54,094 nt of DNA from Verrucomicrobiota bacterium (GTDB lineage: Bacteria > Verrucomicrobiota > Lentisphaeria > JABSQK01 > JAJFLO01): the NCBI GenBank assembly GCA_021772635.1, contig JAJFLP010000018.1:1-54094 (forward strand). The letters are read 5' to 3'. Below are positions 8,983 through 17,991 of the stretch, one piece after another. Within the stretch, counting starts at the first letter, position 1. Each line of letters begins with the position of its first letter. The position numbers were made by a program, and so were the translations under genes. The notes below the pieces were generated by a model. It had not been told where the DNA came from. It worked only from the letters and a program-made list of their open reading frames with translations, and made no database searches.

Positions 8983-10026
8983 ATGAGCGACAAAAAACCG
9001 CTAGTTAGTATAATAATCCCTGTCTTGAACGGAGAGAAATTTATACGTGAGGCAATTACTTCTTCGCTCGAACAGACCTATCCGAATCTTGAAATAATTG
9101 TCATAGATGACGGTTCTACCGACGATACCTTTCTTATTCTACGAGACTACGAAGCCGATAATAAGATAAAGCTCTTGTTTCACGACGGGCACCGAAATCT
9201 TGGTGTCAGTCGATCAAGAAAACTTGGAATCGACAAGGCAGAGGGAAAATTTATTGCCTTGCTGGATGCGGACGATGTTTATGTGCCTACGAAAATAAGC
9301 ACGCAGGTTGATATTCTATCACAGTATTCGAGCGTCGTTCTGTGTCATACCAACGTAGATTTCATAGGTCAAACCGAGGACTTTCCGCGCGACCAGGATT
9401 ATTTCAGACTGTCTGATAAGACCTACGAATATTCTTATCCCGCCCAGGATTTTTTCTTGCAGCGTCAACCGATCTGTAATTCGACAACAATTGTTCGTAC
9501 TGACGTACTTAGGAAATTACCGTTTTCGTCACCTCAACTTTTCCAGTATGAGGATTGGTTAATGTGTATACTTGCTGGATATAAGGGACGCTTTCTATAC
9601 TTACCAGATAAACTTACTAAATACCGGTGTCATAGCGACGCTTCGACGTTCAAAGTACGACTCAATCCGCTTAGAGGATTATACTCTAAAATCGAACTCT
9701 TATTCTGTTTGTCTTCGAGAATCACAGATTCAGACGCGAAAGCACTCGTAGAAACGGAAGTTAAGAGTTGCCTCGAGAATTTGTATAACGTTTATTCAGA
9801 TGGTATCGAAGGATTTAAAGAATCTGATGATTCACGAGAAGAACCGAATGATCTGTTGGATCGGCTTCCAGTTTCAAGGGAAGAGTACGAATTACTGAGG
9901 AGTCGTAAGAGGTGTGCTCAACTTGAATGTCGGCTCAAGGCGATCGAAACCTCAAAGATTTGGAAATTGAGGAAATTTTCAGCACCGTTTAGACGTTTTC
10001 TTGACCGGATGTTTCACCGAAATTGA
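8983..10026 (+). CDS. Glycosyltransferase family 2
   Basis: This is an inverting GT-A glycosyltransferase that adds one sugar from a nucleotide donor on the cytoplasmic face. The N-terminus VSIIIPVLNGEKFIREAI with IIVIDDGSTDDT (nucleotide-binding Asp pair) and the metal-binding motif LLDADDVY (near residue 94) define GT2. The C-terminal end from about residue 300 is a basic helical tail (TSKIWKLRKFSAPFRR) of a type often attached to GT2 enzymes of surface-glycan clusters. Length is normal at 347 residues. Donor and acceptor are unknown. Confidence 0.92.
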   Translation: MSDKKPLVSIIIPVLNGEKFIREAITSSLEQTYPNLEIIVIDDGSTDDTFLILRDYEADNKIKLLFHDGHRNLGVSRSRKLGIDKAEGKFIALLDADDVYVPTKISTQVDILSQYSSVVLCHTNVDFIGQTEDFPRDQDYFRLSDKTYEYSYPAQDFFLQRQPICNSTTIVRTDVLRKLPFSSPQLFQYEDWLMCILAGYKGRFLYLPDKLTKYRCHSDASTFKVRLNPLRGLYSKIELLFCLSSRITDSDAKALVETEVKSCLENLYNVYSDGIEGFKESDDSREEPNDLLDRLPVSREEYELLRSRKRCAQLECRLKAIETSKIWKLRKFSAPFRRFLDRMFHRN

Positions 10027-10187
10027 TATATGCCGGACGAATTCAAAAGAAACAAGAAGAGGATCGGTTCTATGATCGCTTTCGCCCGTCATAGAATAAT
10101 TAGATGTAAGCTACAGGCTTAAGACCATTTCATGCTAAGTAAATATCTACATACGTGCCTTACCACGTCGGATTCGACACCTGGATC

Positions 10188-11372
10188 GTGAAAATACTTA
10201 TTATTTCAACGATGGCAGGGTTCCCGTGGGGCGGGAGCGAGGAGTTGTGGGCTGACATGGCCGACTACGCCGTAGAGCAGAGCCACGAATTGACGGTATC
10301 TGTCCTCCAATGGCCTGAACCGCATCCCAAGATAAAAAATTTAAGTGCTAAAGGTGTAAAGTTTTATTTTCGGAATAATCCGGGAATGGAGACACAGAAG
10401 AGACGATCGAAAGTAGTAGGTGGACTAGCGCGGAAGGTCGTTACTGTACGGAAACGATGGAGGAAATATTCAAAAGACTACGCTGATCTTCTCGAGCCAG
10501 AGTCGGATATTGTCTGTATAAGTCAAGGGGCAACATACGATATATTATCGAATCGGGATCTTGCTGACTCGATATCTGATTCCAATATTCCCTTCGTTCT
10601 AATCTGTCAGTTTAATAGCGATGATGTAGTTCCCAGCTCGTCCGCGCGCCAACGGGCCATTGATTTCTATAAGCGCGCGCATCGGGTAATCTTTGTCTCC
10701 GATGCTAACCGCAAAACTGCCGAACGACAACTCGCCATACCCCTTTCAAATGCCGTTATTCTTAAGAATCCTGTGAATCTCACTGATATCACCCCCGTTA
10801 GTTGGCCCGCTGGCTCATTAAGTATAGCAAACGTCGCCCGACTTGACGCTCGGTATAAGGGACAGGATCTAATGTTGGAGGCTTTCAGTGCTTCTCATTG
10901 GAGTGAAAGAGATTGGACACTCAATCTTTACGGAACCGGGCCCGACAAGGAGTATTTGGCGTCCTTGGCTTCATTCTACGGAATCGACAAGCATGTTCGA
11001 TGGCACGGACAGGTATCAGACGTAAGAAAAATTTGGGCAGAGAATCATATTCTGGCCATGCCTTCCAGGGCGGAAGGGACGCCGCTGGCACTTATCGAAG
11101 CGATGTTATGCGCTCGGCCAGCTGTGGTCACGGATGTCGGGGGAATGGCAGAGTGGATTGAGGACGGGAAAACAGGTTTTATTGCCGATGCGGCTACCCC
11201 GAAGTTGATAAGTAAATCACTTGAACGAGCTTGGGAGCGTAAGGATGAATGGTCGGTGATGGGAGAAATTGCACACAAAGTTGCTCTACAAAGAATCGAT
11301 AAATCACCGGGACGGACTCTTTTGAACCTTGTCGAGAAAGTCGTTGCTGAATCGGACCGCGAACAATTATGA
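10188..11372 (+). CDS. Glycosyltransferase family 4
   Basis: This retaining GT-B enzyme has an N-terminal acceptor domain beginning VKILIISTMAGFPWGGSEELW and a C-terminal donor domain with SIANVARLDARYKGQDLMLEAF, YGTGPDKEYL and the EX7E region (EGTPLALIEAM) that binds the nucleotide sugar. The frame extends to GTG 10155, but GTG 10188 falls just before the first beta strand and is preferred; neither has a clear ribosome-binding site. The stop overlaps the next gene's ATG (ATGA at 11369-11372), so the two are translated together. Confidence 0.9.
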   Translation: MKILIISTMAGFPWGGSEELWADMADYAVEQSHELTVSVLQWPEPHPKIKNLSAKGVKFYFRNNPGMETQKRRSKVVGGLARKVVTVRKRWRKYSKDYADLLEPESDIVCISQGATYDILSNRDLADSISDSNIPFVLICQFNSDDVVPSSSARQRAIDFYKRAHRVIFVSDANRKTAERQLAIPLSNAVILKNPVNLTDITPVSWPAGSLSIANVARLDARYKGQDLMLEAFSASHWSERDWTLNLYGTGPDKEYLASLASFYGIDKHVRWHGQVSDVRKIWAENHILAMPSRAEGTPLALIEAMLCARPAVVTDVGGMAEWIEDGKTGFIADAATPKLISKSLERAWERKDEWSVMGEIAHKVALQRIDKSPGRTLLNLVEKVVAESDREQL

Positions 11373-12424
11373 CGGACGGAGTTAGCGTTGTAATTTGTTG
11401 CTATAACAGCTCTGAACGACTTCCTGAAACTCTCAAACATCTTCTAGCCCAGCAAGATTCGGATAGGATCCCATGGGAAGTCGTTTTAGTTGACAACGGG
11501 TCTACAGACGGTACGCAAGCGACGGCGCAACATCTGTGGACTAGCCAATCGATCGCGTCATTGAATATAGTGTCCGAATCGAGACAAGGGTTGAATTTTG
11601 CCCGTGATCGGGGAGCTTGGGAAGCGAAGTATGAGTTCGTATGTTTCGTTGACGATGACAACTGGGTGAATTCTGACTGGGTAGCAAATATATTTAAAAT
11701 TATGACCGGTGATCCATCCATTACCGCATGCGGAGGCAGCACGAGAGCTGTTTTTGAAACGACGCCTGCTGATTGGTTTAAAAAATATGAAGGCCATTTC
11801 GCAATCGGCAGCCAAGGAAACGACACGGGTGAAATTACAGATAAGAGAGGGCGACTGTGGGGTGCCGGTTTAACAATACGGCGATCATCATGGCTAAAAC
11901 TCGTGAAAAATGGATTCAGGCATTTAACTGCGGATCGGCAAGGGACCGAATTATGTTCTGGAGGCGATAGTGAACTTTGCTATGCTTTATCATTAGCTGG
12001 AGGGAAACTGTGGTATGATCCAGCATTAAAGCTTGATCACTATATACCATCCGCGCGGTTAACATGGTCTTACGCGCGAAAGCTTCACCGGGGATTCGGA
12101 TCCTCTTCCATCCACCTTGACCCATACCTATATACGTTAAGACGACGACCTCGACCAAAACCTGGACGTTTCAGTAACATTTGGACGTCTAAGATACGAG
12201 CGACCATTAGGAGACTGACAGGATTAAAGACTAAACTGTGGTGTGTCGGTTCACCCAGGTTCGAAGGTGATTCAGACGTTCTCGAGATTGAGTACCTGTA
12301 CGGACGTTTGACCGGGTTGTTGAGACTGCGTGGATCGTATGATCGAAGTATATGTGAAATCGCCAATGCACCGTGGATATCAAAGCAATGGAAAAATTTC
12401 AGTCCAGAAAATGATGTGTCCTGA
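11369..12424 (+). CDS. Glycosyltransferase family 2
   Basis: The GT-A fold is marked by VSVVICCYNSSERLPETL, VVLVDNGSTDGT and the metal motif CFVDDDNW near residue 91. The GLNFARDRGAWEA segment and the later WGAGLTIRRSSW region are typical of GT2 enzymes that use the glycosyl acceptor loop. It shares ATGA with the preceding GT4 gene and overlaps the next GT2 gene, so 10188-13403 is a single coupled transferase unit that probably adds three successive sugars. Confidence 0.91.
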   Translation: MTDGVSVVICCYNSSERLPETLKHLLAQQDSDRIPWEVVLVDNGSTDGTQATAQHLWTSQSIASLNIVSESRQGLNFARDRGAWEAKYEFVCFVDDDNWVNSDWVANIFKIMTGDPSITACGGSTRAVFETTPADWFKKYEGHFAIGSQGNDTGEITDKRGRLWGAGLTIRRSSWLKLVKNGFRHLTADRQGTELCSGGDSELCYALSLAGGKLWYDPALKLDHYIPSARLTWSYARKLHRGFGSSSIHLDPYLYTLRRRPRPKPGRFSNIWTSKIRATIRRLTGLKTKLWCVGSPRFEGDSDVLEIEYLYGRLTGLLRLRGSYDRSICEIANAPWISKQWKNFSPENDVS

Positions 12425-13403
12425 ACTCAGCGACCTTCCGCCGCCGGAGGGCCGAATCGGTTGGCCGTGGACGGAGGAAAGTTCCGTAATACCGTCGGAC
12501 TTAGTGGACAGTCCCGACTGGCCGCGAATTAGTATTGTCACGCCGAGTTACAATCAGGGGCAATTTATCGAGGAAACGATCCGCTCAGTATTGTTACAAG
12601 GATATCCCGATATTGAGTATATAATCGTGGATGGGGGCAGTACCGATAATACGATCGAGATTATCGAAAAATACGAAAAATGGATCACGCGCTGGGTTGT
12701 TGAAAGGGATTACGGACAGAGCCATGCGATTAATAAGGGATTTAATCTTGCGACGGGAGAGTTTGGGAACTGGTTGAACAGTGACGATATCCTGATGCCG
12801 AACGCGTTAGGCGAATTAGGAGCTCTATACGCCGGAGGCGATCACGTCAACTATATTCTGGCAGGAGCCGGTTATGAAATAGACGTGGAAAGTCGAACAA
12901 CCAGAGAACGACCACTGATAGTGAACCATATTCCATCTCCGCTGCCCATTTCACTGCCTATAACGGGCGGAATTCAGCAAAGTTTATTCTTTTCGTTAAA
13001 CCTGTTTAGGGAAGCAGGAGGCCTAAACCCGACAATTTGTTATCCTATGGATATCGACTTACAACTTTGTTTCGGTTTTCTGAATCCCGAGATATCTACC
13101 ACAGATAAGTTTATTGCGGGATTTAGAAAACACGAGAATTCCAAGACCATTGGTCAATCATCGGCAATGACACGCGAAAAGAAGATTTTATTCGACTTTT
13201 ATCGGCGCAAGTATCCGGAATCGAATGACGCGGTGCAAAAGCTGGTTACGGGATACCTCTTTAGTACGGATTATCGTCGATTGGGATTACTGCAAAGATT
13301 GAAAGTTGTCCTGGAAATATTCCTGCGCACACCGCGACGGCTGTTACGATTGTCCGACTGGAAACGTATGACAAAGATTGTGGTTCGTGGCGTTTCGGAA
13401 TGA
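12411..13403 (+). CDS. Glycosyltransferase family 2 (WcaA-like)
   Basis: The pattern ISIVTPSYNQGQFIEETIRSV, IIVDGGSTDNT and NWLNSDDILMP is that of the GT2 subgroup often annotated as WcaA-like, which transfers sugars in capsule and O-antigen assembly. The open frame reaches back to 12330, but ATG 12411 (or the adjacent 12414) gives a 14- or 11-base overlap with the preceding gene and fits the coupled arrangement better. The sequence before the first strand (PPPEGRIGWPWTEES) is a Pro/Gly/Trp-rich leader commonly seen in this subgroup. Confidence 0.9.
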   Translation: MMCPELSDLPPPEGRIGWPWTEESSVIPSDLVDSPDWPRISIVTPSYNQGQFIEETIRSVLLQGYPDIEYIIVDGGSTDNTIEIIEKYEKWITRWVVERDYGQSHAINKGFNLATGEFGNWLNSDDILMPNALGELGALYAGGDHVNYILAGAGYEIDVESRTTRERPLIVNHIPSPLPISLPITGGIQQSLFFSLNLFREAGGLNPTICYPMDIDLQLCFGFLNPEISTTDKFIAGFRKHENSKTIGQSSAMTREKKILFDFYRRKYPESNDAVQKLVTGYLFSTDYRRLGLLQRLKVVLEIFLRTPRRLLRLSDWKRMTKIVVRGVSE

Positions 13404-13504
13404 AAGTAATCAACGATTTCAGGATTCAATGCTGTTCCTTTTCTCCCCGCCGAATTTCTCGCCTATCTTCCGTGGAAAATTGACGTCAATAGAGTGAGTT
13501 CTGC

Positions 13505-14329
13505 GTGAAATCACCGAAGCCAAACACCGAATTCAAGAGAGTTAATGGCCGCTTGGCATTATATCATCAGGCAGACCGTCACCATGAATATTGGAAGACC
13601 TATTGGTCCGATACAAAATGCGATCAGCTTAGGCGGTCCGGAGAAACGGGGGATTTTGGCGAGTTCACTCCCCTGATCAATCGATATCTAAAAAAATCCG
13701 GGCTGGTAATTGAAGCAGGATGTGGTCCCGGTCATCTGGCAGCGGCGCTCGCTTTCCGCGGATACCGATCGATCGGGATCGATTATGAACACGAAACGAT
13801 CGCAAAAGGGAGAACACTGTTCCCGGGGCTCGATATTCGCCATGGAGACATCCTGTCCACTGATTTCGAGGACGGTTATTTCGGTGGTTACATTTCGATC
13901 GGGGTGGTTGAGCATTTTCTTGACGGCCCACAAAAAGCTCTCAGAGAGGCACATCGAGTACTTGATAATGACGGGATCGCACTAATATCGGTTCCGTATT
14001 TAAATCCGGTTAGGAGAAAATATCGGCCGGGTTTATTCGATAACGCATCAGCTGTGTCCAACCTGCATTTTCACCAATACTATTTTGATAAAACGGATTT
14101 CTCCTCTGAACTCGAACTTGCCGGCTTCATAGTTCTCGACACCTTTCCTTATGCAGTGGAGGCTTTCTTGATCCGAGAGCATCGATTTTTCTCGAAGTTT
14201 TGGACGTCAAAAATCTGTCGCGAACGAATAAAAACCCCGCTGAGACAGTATTTTAGGAATGCGCCGATTTGGCTTAGAATGAAGTTTGGGCATATGATCA
14301 TGTTCGTTTGTGAGAAAAATCGTAATTAA
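13505..14329 (+). CDS. Class I SAM-dependent methyltransferase
   Basis: The SAM-binding motif I is VIEAGCGPGHLAAAL, followed by the acidic strand end (SIGIDYEHE) and the motif GGYISIGVVEHFLDGPQKALREAHRVLDNDG typical of Methyltransf_11/25 proteins. It starts at GTG 13505. Its place between the GT2 unit and asnB suggests methylation of a sugar or the chain end. Chain-end methylation is a known length-control step in ABC-exported O-antigens, but here it is only a possibility. Confidence 0.87.
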   Translation: MKSPKPNTEFKRVNGRLALYHQADRHHEYWKTYWSDTKCDQLRRSGETGDFGEFTPLINRYLKKSGLVIEAGCGPGHLAAALAFRGYRSIGIDYEHETIAKGRTLFPGLDIRHGDILSTDFEDGYFGGYISIGVVEHFLDGPQKALREAHRVLDNDGIALISVPYLNPVRRKYRPGLFDNASAVSNLHFHQYYFDKTDFSSELELAGFIVLDTFPYAVEAFLIREHRFFSKFWTSKICRERIKTPLRQYFRNAPIWLRMKFGHMIMFVCEKNRN

Positions 14330-14382
14330 TATAGGGCTCGGGACTCTGTTCTATTCGCTTCATGCTAAAAGGTTATGACTAA

Positions 14383-16251
14383 ATGTGCGGAATCTGTGGA
14401 ATTTTTACTGTCGATCAATCAGCCGGAAATCCGGAATACGAGCATGCCGTTACAAAAATGACGAATACGCTTGCTCGACGCGGTCCGGATGATGAAGGCT
14501 ACTGGCTCGATCCCGATGGTCATCTCCGACTTGGATTTCGACGTTTGTCCGTAATGGATCCGTCTTCTGCTGGCAAACAACCGATGGTGTCGAAGGACGG
14601 TCGTTCAGTTCTGGTATTTAATGGCGAGATTTATAATTTTCGGGAATTACGTAAGGAACTTGAGGGAAAAGGAGTTCAATTTCGATCGCGATCTGACACT
14701 GAGGTGCTGCTTGAAGCACTTAATATATGGGGCGAGAAAGCAATCCCCAGGTTGAACGGGATGTTCGCATTCGCTTGGTACAATATTCCGGAACGGCGCT
14801 TAGTTTTGGCGCGGGATCATGCAGGAGTCAAGCCGCTTTATTACTACGTTAATCCCAAGGGAGGTGGGGTAGCATTCGCTTCACGTTATGACACGCTGTT
14901 TCAAACGCCGTGGGGGATGCCCGGGAGTTTGAGGCTTGATGTCCTGAGACTTTACCTCAAACTCCATCACATACCATCGCCGTATTGTTTACACGACAAC
15001 GTTTTTCAACTGGGCCCCGGCGAGTACGTCGTTATTGACTCAAGCTGCAACGTTAAATTAAATACGTGGTGGCAACTACCCCAGAATCCAGCACCGGATC
15101 TCACCGGTGAGGTGGCCAAAGAAGCGTTAGCGGATGCGATTGGAAACGCCGTTCGGCGGCAATGTGTGGCCGATGTTCCGCTTGGTGTTTACTTGTCGGG
15201 GGGCGTTGATTCACCGTTGGTAACGGCGCTGGCACGAAAGGAAATCGGAGCGGGGTTACGGGCTTTTACCATCAGTAATCCCGGCTGGTCTCAAGATGAG
15301 GGTCAGGCTGCCGCTAGGTACGCAGCGGAGATCGGTGTAGACCATCGAGTAAACGCGGCGAATAGAATCGATTTACCGTCGTTACTGGATGACATATCGT
15401 TTTCTCAGTATGAGCCTTTCGCGGATTTCTCGATTATCCCAACGCTATTGGTGAGTCAATTCGCCCGCAAGGAAGTTACGGTAGCGCTGAGCGGAGACGG
15501 AGGAGATGAGCTTTTTTTCGGTTACGAGCGACCGCTATCCTTACTAAGGAATGGACAAGACTTTAAGTATCCTAAACTCATACGGAAAGGGCTGTATGGA
15601 GCCGGGAAATATGGACTTGGGAACCGCCGTTCCGGCGCAATCGTGTTCAATGATCCGGGCGATTACTATTACAACGTTAACTGCCGGATTTCCGATGTGG
15701 ATCTAAAGCGGATTACGCCGGAATTAACGGAGTTGCCGACCAATTTCGATCTTTATGGATTTCATGGCGACGGCAGTCAGTTGAGTTTGGCTAATTACTC
15801 ACGGTACGTTGAATATTACGGCCAGCTTCAACGGTGCCTGAAGAAGGTAGATATGGCATCGATGCACTACTGCCTTGAAGTGCGTGTTCCATTACTCGAC
15901 CGGGAAGTTATCGAAACGAGTTTACGCATTGATCCATTCGAATCCATGCGTAACGGTGAACGGAAGACGGTTCTGAGAGAATTGCTAACTGACTACATTC
16001 CGGAGAATATTATTCCCAAGCCGAAGCGTGGTTTTTCGGTGCCACTGGGTGCTTGGTTTCAGAAGGAACTCAAATCGACAGTTCAGGACACACTTTTGAG
16101 CACTGACCTGTATCCCGCAGGGATTATTGATCGGTCTGAGCTTGAGTCCTATTGTAACGCTCATTTCAGTGGCGAACGAGATTTAAAGTGGGGGATCTGG
16201 ACACTGCTCTCATTACAGTGGTGGGGGAAGCGGATGAAGGAGTTGGCATAA
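14383..16251 (+). CDS. asnB: Asparagine synthetase, glutamine-hydrolysing
   Basis: The mature N-terminal Cys2 (MCGICGIF) is the glutaminase nucleophile of the class II amidotransferase domain, and the synthetase domain holds the ATP-pyrophosphatase loop SGGVDS at residues 272-277 and the later ALSGDGGDELFFGY motif. The protein (622 residues) is complete. AsnB homologues in glycan clusters are thought to amidate sugar uronic acids instead of making free Asn, and that role is likely here given the surrounding transferases. An alternative is local Asn supply for the NRPS, whose first A domain resembles Asn-activating domains. Confidence 0.93.
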   Translation: MCGICGIFTVDQSAGNPEYEHAVTKMTNTLARRGPDDEGYWLDPDGHLRLGFRRLSVMDPSSAGKQPMVSKDGRSVLVFNGEIYNFRELRKELEGKGVQFRSRSDTEVLLEALNIWGEKAIPRLNGMFAFAWYNIPERRLVLARDHAGVKPLYYYVNPKGGGVAFASRYDTLFQTPWGMPGSLRLDVLRLYLKLHHIPSPYCLHDNVFQLGPGEYVVIDSSCNVKLNTWWQLPQNPAPDLTGEVAKEALADAIGNAVRRQCVADVPLGVYLSGGVDSPLVTALARKEIGAGLRAFTISNPGWSQDEGQAAARYAAEIGVDHRVNAANRIDLPSLLDDISFSQYEPFADFSIIPTLLVSQFARKEVTVALSGDGGDELFFGYERPLSLLRNGQDFKYPKLIRKGLYGAGKYGLGNRRSGAIVFNDPGDYYYNVNCRISDVDLKRITPELTELPTNFDLYGFHGDGSQLSLANYSRYVEYYGQLQRCLKKVDMASMHYCLEVRVPLLDREVIETSLRIDPFESMRNGERKTVLRELLTDYIPENIIPKPKRGFSVPLGAWFQKELKSTVQDTLLSTDLYPAGIIDRSELESYCNAHFSGERDLKWGIWTLLSLQWWGKRMKELA

Positions 16252-16254
16252 TAG

Positions 16255-16390
16255 CTAAGAGCGAAGAGCATGGTCCCGGATTGCGCGGGATCCCGCTGAT
16301 GCGGGAAGCATGGGGCATGGAGCACGGGAGCATGGAGCGAAGAGCACTGGAGCGTGGAGCATAGCAACGTGGAGCCGGGAGTATGAGCGA
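16255..16390 (+). repeat. GGAGC heptamer-type repeat array after asnB
   Basis: Directly after the asnB stop come irregular units such as GAGCATGG, GAGCACGG, GAGCGAA and GAGCGTGG. Nested in them is the palindrome GCGGGATCCCGC (16285-16296) and a second hairpin TCCCGC-TGAT-GCGGGA (16291-16306). The units are the same family as the arrays near 41.2-43.2 kb. The hairpin could act as a transcription stop, but it lacks a T-run. Confidence 0.8.
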
Positions 16391-16454
16391 GGGACCTGGA
16401 TTACGGTGCCGAGATAGGAATTGTGGTCACATAATAACAGAATGAATAATCTAC

Positions 16455-17597
16455 TTGCCTAATCCGACGCCAATTCTTTTTACGATCCCGAATTTTATAA
16501 CCGCCGGTTCCGGGCAGGCGATGATTAATATCATCAAACGTTTAGATCGGGAGAAGTATTTACCCTCGGTATGTGTATCGAAAAAAGGAGGTACGCTTGA
16601 CTCTGAGGTTGAGGATCTTGGTATCCAATTTATCGAAGCGAACTTCACTGTTCCCGCGAAACCATATCTAAGTTTACCCTCTCGCGCTCGCCGTGCCGCG
16701 AAAGTATTCAAGGCTTACCAATTTGAAATTTGGCACTCCTTCCATTATCTCGATGACTATACAGAGCCTATGATTTCACGCTGCGCCGGTGCTCGCGCGT
16801 GGATTTACACGAAAAAGAATATGAATTGGGGGCGGCGATCCTGGCACCTACGGTCGCTTTTTTCTACTCGAATTGCTGCTCAGAATAGCGACATGATGAA
16901 CGAATTTTTCTCCGGTTCGTTTTATCGAAAGAAAGCGTTGTTTATACCGCGTGGCGTGGATACCAAGAAGTTCGCCGCCTCGAATGAGTCAGATCTCACG
17001 CTCCGAAGTCGTTACGAGATACCGACCGACGCGACGGTAATTGGTTGTGTCGCACATTTTGTTCCCGTGAAGGGACATCAGACCCTCATTCAGGCACTTT
17101 CGAAACTTCCGGGCGTGTACCTGTTAATTGCGGGGAAAAAATTGGACGAAGAATATGTTAGAAAATTGGAGAAATTGATTGAGGAGTTGGACCTCGGGAA
17201 TCGAATTCTTATTTTGGACGACGTTGCTGATATCCCGAGCTTTCTTAATCAAGTTGATGTCTTTGTCCTCCCGACATGGGCGAAGTGGAGGCAGGAAGGT
17301 TGCCCCGTATCGCTATTGGAGGCGATGGCATGTGAGAAGCCGTGCATCGCCACGAATATTTCCGGCTCTCGTGATATCATAGAACACGATTCAAACGGCC
17401 TGCTGATCCCGGCTGAAGATGTAGAGGCAATGGCGAACGCGTTAGAGTGTCTTATAGCGTCCCGGGACTTAAGAGAGCGGCTGGGGAAAGCGGCGAGGAA
17501 ACGGGTACTCGAGAAGTTTACGATCGAACTTGAGGTAAGGGCGCATGAGGCGATGTATGAGGAGATTTTGGAAGCGAAAACTTTAAGGAGATTGTAA
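16455..17597 (+). CDS. Glycosyltransferase family 4
   Basis: The protein begins ILFTIPNFITAGSGQAMINI, a GT4 N-terminal strand with a glycine-rich acceptor loop, and has the donor-domain features VIGCVAHFVPVKGHQTLIQAL, LLIAGKKLDEEYV and EGCPVSLLEAMACEKP (EX7E motif). It is 380 residues long, starting at TTG 16455. It stands isolated between a repeat array and the inverted-repeat island, so it may have its own promoter. The donor sugar is unknown. Confidence 0.9.
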   Translation: MPNPTPILFTIPNFITAGSGQAMINIIKRLDREKYLPSVCVSKKGGTLDSEVEDLGIQFIEANFTVPAKPYLSLPSRARRAAKVFKAYQFEIWHSFHYLDDYTEPMISRCAGARAWIYTKKNMNWGRRSWHLRSLFSTRIAAQNSDMMNEFFSGSFYRKKALFIPRGVDTKKFAASNESDLTLRSRYEIPTDATVIGCVAHFVPVKGHQTLIQALSKLPGVYLLIAGKKLDEEYVRKLEKLIEELDLGNRILILDDVADIPSFLNQVDVFVLPTWAKWRQEGCPVSLLEAMACEKPCIATNISGSRDIIEHDSNGLLIPAEDVEAMANALECLIASRDLRERLGKAARKRVLEKFTIELEVRAHEAMYEEILEAKTLRRL

Positions 17598-17610
17598 ATA
17601 TGTCGTATCT

Positions 17611-17810
17611 CACGAAGACGCAAAGATCACGGAGAGATTTTACGAGGATTCGATCCACATCGAATTTATGTCTTGGGAGGTGCTGTTATAGAAGAATCTC
17701 GATTGTTCGATTACAGCACTTCCCGAGACAACTAACTTTCTTGACTACAGAAAGTTTCGTATAACCATTTGGGATGCTAAAACTCTGTGAACTCTGCGGC
17801 TCTGTGTGAG
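17611..17810. repeat. Inverted-repeat element 1 (CACGGAG family) with internal hairpins
   Basis: The left end (CACGAAGACGCAAAGATCAC, 17611-17630, running on to 17638) is a diverged reverse complement of the right end (CTCTGTGAACTCTGCGGCTC, 17783-17802, running on to 17810). Inside lie a 15-bp stem (17672-17686 with 17713-17727, two G-T pairs) around a 26-base loop and a perfect 7-bp stem (AACTTTC/GAAAGTT, 17734-17740 with 17750-17756). No ORF is present. The layout is that of a small non-autonomous inverted-repeat element. Its mobility is inferred only from the dispersed copies. Confidence 0.55.
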
Positions 17811-17826
17811 GTCAGTCTTTTGTTTC

Positions 17827-17958
17827 GCACGGAGACACGGGGACCACGGAGAGATTACAGTATTGAATTAGGATTGATCCATTCGATTCGCTGCCAGCGA
17901 ATAAAGCATATACTCCTTACCGATTGTTTTTCTCTGTGAACTCTGCGGCTCAGTGAGA
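17827..17958. repeat. Inverted-repeat element 2 (CACGGAG family)
   Basis: The left end CACGGAGACACGGGGACCAC (17829-17848, followed by GGAGAGATT) and the right end TCTCTGTGAACTCTGCGGCT (17931-17950) are opposite-orientation copies of the same repeat that bounds element 1. The two elements sit head to tail in the 394-bp gap 17598-17991, which contains nothing else recognisable. The right end is only about 35 bp from the next start codon, so the element probably contributes to the leader of the downstream operon. Confidence 0.55.
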
Positions 17959-17991
17959 AAAATATAGAATAAGCCAATAAGATGACGGAAA

